Source: Pseudopedobacter sp.
Lineage (GTDB): Bacteria > Bacteroidota > Bacteroidia > Sphingobacteriales > Sphingobacteriaceae
Direction of reading: 5' to 3'
Assembly (NCBI GenBank): GCA_014378285.1
Contig: JACMNZ010000433.1
Location: forward strand, 1 to 7,604
Length of the DNA stretch: 7,604 nucleotides
The notes under the pieces: generated by a model
What the model was told of the DNA's origin: nothing
The model's input: only the letters and a program-made list of their open reading frames with translations
Database searches by the model: none
Translations under genes and position numbers: made by a program
Shown here: positions 1 through 5,526 of the stretch, one piece after another
Position numbering within the stretch: the stretch's first letter is position 1
Layout: each line of letters begins with the position of its first letter

Positions 1-1
1 A

Positions 2-280
2 ACAGCAAAACAGATAATTTTAAATTTCGATGATTTGGTGGGAATAAAAAAAGTAAACAAATCTTCAGAGCTTTTTACTTTTTTAGGAACTTTTGCTGTG
101 ATTGGAACAGGGGCGGCTTTAGCCGCAAATGCAGCAGATATCAGCGCAGCTTTAACCGCTTTTTCAGCAGTGTTTTCTGTTTTCCCAGCGGCAATCATAA
201 CCGCTAATGTTTTTTATCCAACTAAACCTAAACATAAAATTGGTGAAGGGTATACGGCAAAAATTATTACAATTAATTAA
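2..280 (+). CDS. 3' end of an unrecognised two-helix membrane protein (5' truncated by window)
   Basis: I do not recognise this protein. The frame is open from base 2 to the TAA at 278-280, giving 92 residues with no convincing start. A TTG at 35 is possible, but the open frame upstream (ending FDDL before VGIKK) suggests the real start lies outside the window. Two hydrophobic stretches rich in Ala, Gly, Phe and Val are visible, roughly LFTFLGTFAVIGTGAALAA and ALTAFSAVFSVFPAAIITA. They are separated by a short polar Asn/Asp turn and followed by a basic patch (KPKHK) and a short C-terminal tail ending ITIN. This fits a membrane hairpin with a soluble N-terminal part that is not seen here. The gene converges on pdhC across a 248-bp spacer. 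No catalytic motif is visible, so no function is assigned. Confidence 0.6.
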   Translation, partial: TAKQIILNFDDLVGIKKVNKSSELFTFLGTFAVIGTGAALAANAADISAALTAFSAVFSVFPAAIITANVFYPTKPKHKIGEGYTAKIITIN

Positions 281-304
281 AATTGTCTAAATAAGAATCA
301 AGAA

Positions 305-433
305 TAAAAGGATTTTAGGATTAAATTATAAGGCTTTGGTTAGTGTTGTTTTATCAAATTCAGACTAGTATTTATTAGTGAATTTGCATTAAAAAAATTG
401 TCTGGATCTGGGTTAAAAGTATTTTAGGATTAA
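305..433 (+). repeat. Imperfect direct repeat pair in the spacer after the first gene
   Basis: A 20-base motif occurs at 305-324 and again at 414-433 with one mismatch (AAAAGG versus AAAAGT before the shared ATTTTAGGATTAA). A second shared word, AAAATTGTCT, precedes each copy (279-288 and 394-403), in the same order. The offsets are 109 and 115 bases, so this looks like a decayed tandem duplication with small indels rather than one repeated word. No ORF of note covers the region. Confidence 0.5.
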
Positions 434-481
434 TAAGATTAAAGCTCTAAGCCACAGATTATTGAAATTCGTAGCAAAACA

Positions 482-508
482 AAAACCCCGCCTTTTGAGC
501 GAGGTTTT
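482..508 (-). terminator. Rho-independent terminator of the pdhA-pdhC operon
   Basis: The ten-position stem pairs 482-491 with 499-508 around a 7-base loop. It lies 20 bases past the pdhC stop. Read on the minus strand, the one non-Watson-Crick position is a U-G wobble, and the stem runs straight into TTTTTGTTTT. On the plus strand the same position is a C-A mismatch. The hairpin is therefore better suited to stopping pdhC transcription, though it could also serve the convergent first gene. Confidence 0.85.
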
Positions 509-528
509 AAATATAATATAACTCTACC

Positions 529-924
529 TTAAGCCAATAACCTTATTGGTTGTTCTAACAAAGCTTTTAATGTTTGCAAGAATTGAGCTCCAGTTGCGCC
601 GTCAATTACTCTATGGTCACAACCTAAACTTAACTTCATGATATTTCCTGGCACTACAGTTCCGTTTTTTACAACAGGAACTTGTTGGATAGCACCTACT
701 GATAAAATTGCGCCATCAGGGGTATTGATAATAGATGTAAACTCATCAATACCAAACATTCCTAAATTAGAAACGGTAAATGTGGAGCCTTCCCAATCTT
801 TTGGCTGTAATTTTTTCGCTTTCGCTTTTTGTGCAAAATCTTTTACCTCCATTGATATGTGAGATAGGCTTTTACCATCGGCAAAACGAACTACCGGAAC
901 TAAGAGACCGTCTTCTATTGCCAT
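529..924 (-). CDS. pdhC: C-terminal E2 fragment with the acetyltransferase active site
   Basis: This is the rest of the catalytic domain, in the same frame as the N-terminal fragment. The frame is open from base 1020. The first ATG is at 922-924 (MAIEDGLLVPVV), 32 codons after the stop, giving 131 residues. It holds the conserved STFTVSNLGMFG and CDHRVIDGATGAQF motifs; His104 and Asp108 here correspond to 529 and 533 of the whole protein. A GGAG lies five bases upstream of that ATG, which could allow re-initiation, but those bases also encode the conserved NIGVA, so the match may be coincidental. An E2 catalytic domain without its first ~90 residues, including the AVAIALKQHP helix region, is unlikely to fold by itself. 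I regard this as the severed 3' part of pdhC rather than an independent gene. Confidence 0.7.
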   Translation of the reverse strand: MAIEDGLLVPVVRFADGKSLSHISMEVKDFAQKAKAKKLQPKDWEGSTFTVSNLGMFGIDEFTSIINTPDGAILSVGAIQQVPVVKNGTVVPGNIMKLSLGCDHRVIDGATGAQFLQTLKALLEQPIRLLA

Positions 925-1020
925 GGCAACTCCAATATTGGTATGTTCGTTAAAACGAATTTTATCTCCTCTGAAAGATGAATTTACAGCAGGATGTTGT
1001 TTTAAAGCAATTGCAACCGC

Positions 1021-2199
1021 TTAAATTATAATATCATTGAAAGAAATTTTTACAGGAGCAATCGTATTAATTTGAGTCCGAGCCGCCATTGCACCGTCCA
1101 TATCAACACTAATGTTCAAATAGAAATGCGGAGCGGTAAATAAACTTTCTGTTAAGCTTCGGCTGATTGCCTTACGCATTTGCGAAACGGGTTTTTCTGT
1201 AAATTTCTCTTCTCCAATATATTGAGGAATAACCGGTGCTGGTGCTACTGTTTTTTCAGCAAATGCGCTAGAGGTTTCCTTTGATTGTTCTGCTGGTTTT
1301 TCAGAAGGCTTATATTCTTCAATATCTTTCTTTACAATTCTTCCGCCCTCTGCACTACCTTTTACATCATTTAAATTGATGCCTTTATCTTCTGCCAATT
1401 TTTTAGCCAAAGGCGATGCTTTGACTCTGCTATCATCGTTTGATGATGATTCTTTCACTGTAGCGGTAAGCGGTTCTTCTTTTCTTGGAGCACTTACAGC
1501 ATCAGGCGTTGCACCGGCTTTAGGTTCTTCTATTTTCTCTTCTTTCTTTTCTGTTAGTGGTGCATCATTTAGTAAAGGAGAAATATCGGTTCCTTCTTTA
1601 CCTACGATGGCTATAATCCCATTTACAGGCACTGCTTCACCTTCCTTTACTGATAAATAAAGTAATGTTCCTTCTTCATAACCAACTACTTCCATAGTTG
1701 CTTTATCAGTTTCTACATCAGCTAAGCTATCATCAGATTTAATTTTATCACCAACCTTAAAGTTCCATTTATTGATAACGCCCTCAGTCATGGTGTCACT
1801 TAAAGCGGGCATCCTTATAACAGAGGCCGGAATGTTAGAAGGATCAACTTTTTCAGTTGGTTTATCCTTTTTCGGTTCTTCTTTTTCTTGGACTTTTTCT
1901 TCTTTCTTTTCTTCTACTACAGTAGCTTTATCCTCTTCTAATGCGGTTTTATAATCCTCGCCCTCCTCTCCCATCACAGCGATAACTCCATTAACAGGAA
2001 CGGCTTTTCCTTCTTCTACACCAACATAAAGTAAAACACCTTCTTGAAAAGACTCAAAATCCATAGTTGCCTTGTCGGTTTCAATCTCTGCAATTACATC
2101 TCCAGCTTTAATTTTGTCGCCAACTTTTTTATGCCACTTTGCTAAAACACCTTCAGTCATGGTGTCACTCATTTTGGGCATTTTTACTGCTTCAGCCAT
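1021..2199 (-). CDS. pdhC: N-terminal E2 fragment: two lipoyl domains, subunit-binding domain, start of catalytic domain
   Basis: This is the 392-residue product expected if the TAA at 1021-1023 is real and obeyed. Both lipoyl domains (Lys43 and Lys166 in ETDKAT contexts) and the E1/E3-binding domain (RVKASPLAKKLAEDKG, then GGRIVKKDI) are complete. The acetyltransferase domain is cut after about 60 residues, just beyond VKISFNDIII. Such a fragment could still be lipoylated and could bind E1 or E3, but it lacks the active-site His/Asp and most of the fold that builds the trimeric core. It should therefore be catalytically dead and might even compete with intact E2. Double-lipoyl E2s are common in the family, so the domain count itself is not odd. 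The start ATG is followed at once by the lipoyl-domain sequence AEAVKMPKMSDTMTEG, which supports it. Confidence 0.85.
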   Translation of the reverse strand: MAEAVKMPKMSDTMTEGVLAKWHKKVGDKIKAGDVIAEIETDKATMDFESFQEGVLLYVGVEEGKAVPVNGVIAVMGEEGEDYKTALEEDKATVVEEKKEEKVQEKEEPKKDKPTEKVDPSNIPASVIRMPALSDTMTEGVINKWNFKVGDKIKSDDSLADVETDKATMEVVGYEEGTLLYLSVKEGEAVPVNGIIAIVGKEGTDISPLLNDAPLTEKKEEKIEEPKAGATPDAVSAPRKEEPLTATVKESSSNDDSRVKASPLAKKLAEDKGINLNDVKGSAEGGRIVKKDIEEYKPSEKPAEQSKETSSAFAEKTVAPAPVIPQYIGEEKFTEKPVSQMRKAISRSLTESLFTAPHFYLNISVDMDGAMAARTQINTIAPVKISFNDIII

Positions 2200-2229
2200 T
2201 TTTATATTAAATATAATATGTGTTTGAAA

Positions 2230-3225
2230 TTAATCTTTTATAAAAGGGTAATCTTTTTGTGCGTAAACGTCTTTGTAAAGTTCTTCTACTTCTGGGAATG
2301 GAGATTCTTCTGCAAACTTAACCGATTCCTCTACCTGAGCTTTTATTTTTGCAGCAATTTCCTCAAACCAAACTTCATCTGCCCATTTTTCATTAACTAT
2401 ATGATTTTTAACTACTTCAATAGGGTCTTTAGATTTATACTCCTCCACCTCTTCTTTAGTACGATATTTTTGTGGATCAGACATAGAGTGACCTTTAAAC
2501 CTATAGGTTCTTATTTCTAAAAAGGTTGGCCCTTCTCCTTTTCTAGCTCTTTGTACCGCCTCATCCATTGCATTATGTACCGCAACCGGATCCATACCAT
2601 CAACCGGCATACAAGGCATTTCATAACCTAAACCTAGCTTATAAATATCCGTTGTATTTGAAGTTCGAGCAACAGAGGTTCCCATTGCATAACCATTGTT
2701 TTCACAAACAAAAATTACTGGGATTTTCCAAAGCATAGCCATGTTAAAGGTTTCATTTAAAGCTCCTTGACGAACAGCGCCATCACCCATGTAACAGACG
2801 TTAACATTGTTAGTTCCTAAATATTGCTCCGCAAAAGCGATACCTGCGCCCAAAGGAATTTGCGCACCTACAATACCATGACCCCCAAAAAACTTATTTT
2901 TTTTATCAAAAAAGTGCATAGAGCCACCTTTTCCTTTAGAACAACCCGTTGATTTTCCGTAAAGTTCAGCCATGGCCGCATTTGGCGACATGCCTTTTGC
3001 GATTGGATGAGCATGATCTCGGTATGCTGTAATTAAACTATCATTTACTTTAGTTGCCGACATAGTGCCCGCAAGTACCGCTTCTTGTCCGATATATAAG
3101 TGGCAAAATCCTCTGATTTTTTGTTGTCCATATAATTGTCCTGCCTTTTCTTCAAACCTTCTAAGTAGCAGCATCATCTCATACCAATATAGGTATGTCT
3201 CTTTTGTTATTGCAATTGAACTCAT
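2230..3225 (-). CDS. pdhA: Pyruvate dehydrogenase E1 component, alpha subunit
   Basis: E1-alpha, together with E1-beta, decarboxylates pyruvate on thiamine diphosphate and loads the acetyl group onto E2 lipoyl arms in the cytoplasm. At 331 residues it has the normal length for an alpha2beta2-type E1-alpha. Visible hallmarks are FEEKAGQLYGQQKIRGFCHLY (family N-terminal helix and the HLYIGQEA loop, about 25-49), AYRDHAHP (67-74), GKGGSMHFFD (98-107), GGHGIVGAQIPLGAG (114-128), the ThDP/Mg motif starting GDGAVRQG (147-154) and ending at Asn176-Asn177, and the YRFKGHSMSDP active-site loop (241-251). It is the first gene of a minus-strand operon, with the pdhC start 30 bases past its stop. pdhB (E1-beta) is not next to it, as is usual in Bacteroidota, where it lies elsewhere. 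A candidate promoter lies at 3250-3257. Confidence 0.96.
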   Translation of the reverse strand: MSSIAITKETYLYWYEMMLLLRRFEEKAGQLYGQQKIRGFCHLYIGQEAVLAGTMSATKVNDSLITAYRDHAHPIAKGMSPNAAMAELYGKSTGCSKGKGGSMHFFDKKNKFFGGHGIVGAQIPLGAGIAFAEQYLGTNNVNVCYMGDGAVRQGALNETFNMAMLWKIPVIFVCENNGYAMGTSVARTSNTTDIYKLGLGYEMPCMPVDGMDPVAVHNAMDEAVQRARKGEGPTFLEIRTYRFKGHSMSDPQKYRTKEEVEEYKSKDPIEVVKNHIVNEKWADEVWFEEIAAKIKAQVEESVKFAEESPFPEVEELYKDVYAQKDYPFIKD

Positions 3226-3249
3226 TTGTAAATTCTAATAATGGGAAAG

Positions 3250-3257
3250 CAAATCTA
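3250..3257 (-). promoter_or_regulatory. Candidate -7 element for pdhA-pdhC
   Basis: On the minus strand this reads TAGATTTG, an exact match to the Bacteroidota -7 consensus TAnnTTTG, 24 bases before the pdhA ATG. The nearest TTTG that could act as -33 element (3285-3288) is 27 bases away, longer than the usual spacing of about 19-22, so the assignment is tentative. The spacer is shared with the divergent peptidase gene. Confidence 0.4.
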
Positions 3258-3401
3258 TCAATATCTAAGCAATTATAAAACCCACAAATTCTTTATTTGT
3301 TTAATGAGGTAATTAATTGTCCCAAAAAAGTCCAAAACTTTTATTTTCTACTTGCGTAAACCAAACTTTAATCTTAGTTTCGCACAATCGCAAAATATTA
3401 T

Positions 3402-3435
3402 TTTGTTTAGTCCGTTCTAAGATTTCGTATTTTTA
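3402..3435 (+). promoter_or_regulatory. Candidate promoter for the NlpC/P60 gene
   Basis: TTTG at 3402-3405 and TATTTTTA at 3428-3435 (one mismatch to TAnnTTTG) are separated by 22 bases, fitting the Bacteroidota -33/-7 layout. Transcription would start near 3442, giving a leader of about 14 bases before the ATG at 3456. This rests on a motif match only. Confidence 0.35.
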
Positions 3436-3455
3436 GAACATAAAAAACACTTTTA

Positions 3456-4022
3456 ATGAAGAAAATCTTAATTTTTACTCTTTTAGTTTGCTTTACATTA
3501 ACTACAAAAGCACAAAATTCAAAATCTACTCCTTCATCAAACCCAACAAAAACCGAAGTTTCTGATCCCGACAATTTAGCAAGTCAATTTTTTTCACAGG
3601 TAATGGGAGTTGCAATTTCTGCTACGAGTAATACCAAAATGTACCAGTTTATTTATGATTGGCTGGGTACGCCATATCATTTTGGTGGTGATACTAAAAA
3701 AGGTGTTGATTGTTCTGGTTTTGCTTTTCAATTGTATGATAAAACATTTAACACTATTATAGGAACCAATTCTAGAAATATTTTTAGTATGGTTAACCCT
3801 ATCAATAAAGCCGATTTAAAAGAAGGTGATTTAGTTTTCTTTAAAATCCACAGTAAATCAATTAGTCATGTTGGTGTTTATATTGGCGATAATAAATTTG
3901 CACATGCGTCCTCTAGCAAAGGGGTTATGATTTCTAATTTAGAAGAGGCTTATTGGCAACGATATTTTTATAAAGGGGGCAGGATTTTAGAATCCTTAAA
4001 AGGTCAACTTAATAACAACTAA
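3456..4022 (+). CDS. Secreted NlpC/P60 family cysteine peptidase (putative peptidoglycan endopeptidase)
   Basis: NlpC/P60 enzymes usually cut the gamma-D-Glu-diaminopimelate bond of peptidoglycan stem peptides in the periplasm. The 188-residue product starts with a signal peptide (MKKILIFTLLVCFTLTTKAQ, cleavage probably after TKAQ or KAQN). Next comes a Ser/Thr/Pro-rich linker to about residue 37, then a single catalytic domain from about 62. The catalytic triad is visible: Cys86 in GVDCSGF, His138 in SHVGVYIG and His150 in FAHASSSKG. TPYHFGGDTKKG before the Cys is also typical. No SH3 or LysM wall-binding domain is present, so substrate targeting is unknown. The gene is a single transcription unit, divergent from pdhA and closed by its own terminator. 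Whether it acts in cell-wall turnover, division or scavenging cannot be told from the sequence. Confidence 0.92.
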   Translation: MKKILIFTLLVCFTLTTKAQNSKSTPSSNPTKTEVSDPDNLASQFFSQVMGVAISATSNTKMYQFIYDWLGTPYHFGGDTKKGVDCSGFAFQLYDKTFNTIIGTNSRNIFSMVNPINKADLKEGDLVFFKIHSKSISHVGVYIGDNKFAHASSSKGVMISNLEEAYWQRYFYKGGRILESLKGQLNNN

Positions 4023-4028
4023 AAGACT

Positions 4029-4053
4029 ATCCCGCCTAAGCGGGATTTTTTTT
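4029..4053 (+). terminator. Rho-independent terminator of the NlpC/P60 gene
   Basis: A perfect 7-bp stem, ATCCCGC (4029-4035) with GCGGGAT (4040-4046), closes a CTAA loop and runs into eight T's (4046-4053), starting 7 bases past the stop codon. On the minus strand the stem is followed by AGTCTTTT, so it could weakly stop the convergent small membrane-protein transcript too. Confidence 0.93.
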
Positions 4054-4065
4054 GATCTTTAATTT

Positions 4066-4251
4066 CTAAGATTCGTCTTTAGTTGTTCTTACTAGGCTAA
4101 TTCCCGTAAAGAAGAATATAACACCTAAAACGCCAGCAACAATAATTGCTTTTGTATCTCCAGAGTTATTTAAAAACCCTATTGCAGTATAAATTAGGCC
4201 TACTATTCCCAGAATTGTTAATATGGCTCCAAATGTTCTTTTTAAATTCAT
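4066..4251 (-). CDS. Small two-helix membrane protein, function unknown
   Basis: The 61-residue protein has a short basic N-terminus (MNLKR). Two hydrophobic helices follow, about 7-27 (FGAILTILGIVGLIYTAIGFL) and 35-55 (AIIVAGVLGVIFFFTGISLV), joined by a polar NNSGDT turn. The tail is charged (RTTKDES). The Lys/Arg before helix 1 and after helix 2 suggest both ends face the cytoplasm. It contains no Cys, His or catalytic motif. The stop is TAG, while most neighbours use TAA. It starts 45 bases after the oxidoreductase stop, with no terminator between them, so it is probably the last gene of that operon. Similar short membrane proteins are frequent in Bacteroidota and remain uncharacterised. 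The reading is supported by clear helix architecture and by the terminator-bounded position, not by family recognition. Confidence 0.7.
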   Translation of the reverse strand: MNLKRTFGAILTILGIVGLIYTAIGFLNNSGDTKAIIVAGVLGVIFFFTGISLVRTTKDES

Positions 4252-4296
4252 TATTAGTTATTTATTGTCCTTAAACAAAGATGTTGCCAGTAAATA

Positions 4297-5295
4297 TTAA
4301 GGAGTAAGAACAATCTTCCCAAACTGATTTGAAGCCTCCATCTTTTGTATAGCTTTATCAATATCTGTTAAATAAAATGTTTGATCTATAATTGGTACAA
4401 TTTTATACCTATTAATAAAGGATAGCATGTCTTCAAAGTCTTTATTAGTACCCATTGTGGTTCCAAGGATCTGGATTTGTTTCCAAAAAATTATTCTTGC
4501 ATTTAATGCTGGTAAATCGCCTGCGGTTGCGCCAAAAAACACAATTCTTCCGCCTGCATTTATGTAAGTAAAATGCTTTTCAAAACCATTTCCAATAGCA
4601 CTATCAATAATTACATCGATACCACCTGAGCGTTCTTTTAAATCTTTATCCCAATCGTTTATAGTATAATTAACCCCTCCTTTTGCCCCTATTTTTATGG
4701 CTTGTTGTATTTTTTCTTCTGAGCTTGAGGTTACGTAAACATCTGCGCCTAAATTGATGGCCCAAAGCAAAGCGAAAGTTGCTGCACCACCACCTACACC
4801 AACAATTAGAATAGTGTCTTTTTTTGTTGCCTTAGCTTTTGTAAACAAAGCTCTGTAAGAAGTTAATCCTGCTAAGGGAAAAGCAGCCGCTTCTTCAAAA
4901 CTTAAATGAGTGGGTTTTGGATAAATACTCTCTACTTTAACTTTTACATATTCTGCAAAAGTTCCATCTTCAGGTAGTCCAAGAATTTTGAAATCAGGAC
5001 TTTGAAAAGATTCATTATTACCCCAATTAGCTCCAGGGTTTATCACTACTTCTTGCCCAACTAAACCTTGATGTTCTTTATCAAAAACTTCCTCAACAAT
5101 TCCGCTACCATCAGAGCCTAAAATAATCGGAAATTTTAATCCCGCATATTTTCCTTTTGTTATCCAATTATCCCGGTGGTTTAAAGCAGCAGCTTTTACT
5201 TGGATTAGGGCTTCACCCGATTTTAGTTGAGGCTTAGAAACTTCTTTTAAAATAAACTTTTGGTTTATTCCTTCTAAAACAGCAGCTTTCATCAT
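4297..5295 (-). CDS. Zinc-independent MDR-family dehydrogenase, quinone oxidoreductase-like
   Basis: This is a medium-chain dehydrogenase/reductase of 332 residues, the usual length for the quinone oxidoreductase/YogA-like branch. The N-terminal GroES-like half (about 1-125) has the family pattern VKAAALNHRDNW (34-44) and ILGSDGSGIVEEV (58-70). The C-terminal half has a Rossmann fold, with the nucleotide motif GVGGGAA (166-172) and IDVIIDSAIG (226-235) closing the next strand. The catalytic-zinc Cys and His of true alcohol dehydrogenases are replaced (Asn39, Asp62) and no structural-zinc Cys cluster is present. A zinc-free NAD(P)H-dependent reductase of quinones or enones is therefore expected; the substrate is unknown. 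It starts with two consecutive ATGs, one base after the stop of the small lipoprotein gene, so it is translationally linked to it. The two-helix protein lies downstream. Proximity to sodA hints at oxidative or electrophile stress, which is inference. Confidence 0.88.
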   Translation of the reverse strand: MMKAAVLEGINQKFILKEVSKPQLKSGEALIQVKAAALNHRDNWITKGKYAGLKFPIILGSDGSGIVEEVFDKEHQGLVGQEVVINPGANWGNNESFQSPDFKILGLPEDGTFAEYVKVKVESIYPKPTHLSFEEAAAFPLAGLTSYRALFTKAKATKKDTILIVGVGGGAATFALLWAINLGADVYVTSSSEEKIQQAIKIGAKGGVNYTINDWDKDLKERSGGIDVIIDSAIGNGFEKHFTYINAGGRIVFFGATAGDLPALNARIIFWKQIQILGTTMGTNKDFEDMLSFINRYKIVPIIDQTFYLTDIDKAIQKMEASNQFGKIVLTP

Positions 5296-5296
5296 A

Positions 5297-5461
5297 TTAT
5301 TTAAAAAGTTTAAAAACTAAGAAACCGATAATAAATAGCACAAAAACCACTATAAAAACACCAACATAAACCCCACCTTTAAAAATTCCCTCAACAAGAG
5401 AACAACTACTTAAAAGCATGGTAAATAGGGCAAAAAAGCTTAATAATGTATATTTTTTCAT
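5297..5461 (-). CDS. Very small lipoprotein with a C-terminal membrane helix
   Basis: The gene encodes 54 residues from ATG at 5459-5461 to TAA at 5297-5299. The N-terminus is a lipoprotein signal peptide: MKKYTLLSFFALFTMLLSSC with lipobox LSSC, so Cys20 would be lipidated and the mature part only 35 residues. After SLVEGIFKGG comes a hydrophobic helix (about 31-50, Val/Phe/Leu/Ile) and the basic end FKLFK. Short Bacteroidota proteins of this pattern (lipobox, VEGIFK, one helix) exist. From memory, some carry the automatic name phosphatidate cytidylyltransferase, which cannot be literally right at this size. The spacing to the oxidoreductase ATG is one base, so the two are co-expressed. The start lies only seven bases beyond the T-run of the sodA terminator. 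The lipobox, helix and tight spacing make this a real gene despite its length; the function is unknown. Confidence 0.8.
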   Translation of the reverse strand: MKKYTLLSFFALFTMLLSSCSLVEGIFKGGVYVGVFIVVFVLFIIGFLVFKLFK

Positions 5462-5468
5462 AACATAT

Positions 5469-5502
5469 AAAAAAAGCGGAAAGATTTATTCCCTTCCGCT
5501 TT
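5469..5502 (-). terminator. Rho-independent terminator after sodA
   Basis: A 9-bp stem pairs 5473-5481 with 5494-5502 (AAAGCGGAA and TTCCGCTTT on the plus strand) around a 12-base loop. Read on the minus strand it continues into seven T's (5469-5475, partly in the stem). It starts 24 bases past the sodA stop and ends just before the lipoprotein start codon. Confidence 0.88.
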
Positions 5503-5526
5503 AAATCATTTAAAATAATGCCAAAA

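Larger units (their letters stand above)
529..2199 (-). pseudogene. pdhC: Pyruvate dehydrogenase E2 (dihydrolipoamide acetyltransferase), interrupted by an in-frame stop
   Basis: E2 is the core of the pyruvate dehydrogenase complex. It takes the acetyl group from E1 on swinging lipoyl arms and passes it to CoA. The full frame is 557 codons including the final stop. In order it shows lipoyl domain 1 (about 1-80, ETDKAT, lipoyl Lys43), a Glu/Lys/Pro linker, lipoyl domain 2 (about 126-208, lipoyl Lys166), a second linker, the peripheral subunit-binding domain (about 259-295) and the acetyltransferase domain (from about 335), with catalytic DHRVIDG (His529, Asp533). Codon 393 is TAA (1021-1023) inside the conserved FNDIII-(K)-A stretch, where the family usually has Lys; one change, AAA to TAA, explains it. 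The 32 codons after the stop still encode normal E2 sequence (AVAIALKQHPAVN). The start lies 30 bases after pdhA, so the two are co-transcribed. Either this is a recent nonsense mutation or a base-calling error. Loss of E2 would disable PDH unless another E2 or pyruvate:ferredoxin oxidoreductase exists. Confidence 0.85.

Noticed and set aside
1021..1023. TAA in pdhC as a reassigned or systematically read-through codon
   Set aside because: TAA ends pdhA, sodA, tadA, the NlpC/P60 gene and the oxidoreductase gene in the same window at normal family lengths, so the code is standard. The following base is G, not a known leaky context.
1376..1954. Ser/Phe-rich plus-strand frames opposite the E2 linkers
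   Set aside because: They are the antisense of Glu/Lys-rich linkers and lipoyl domains, with no independent start signals or motifs.
2218..2520. A 100-codon plus-strand frame opposite pdhA
   Set aside because: It lies wholly antisense to conserved E1-alpha sequence. Its Phe/Cys-rich hydrophobic composition is what antisense of Lys/Glu-rich coding DNA gives.
3456..3515. NlpC/P60 protein as a lipoprotein via Cys12
   Set aside because: Cys12 is inside the hydrophobic core of the signal peptide, with no suitable lipobox placement. The KAQ end fits ordinary signal peptidase cleavage.
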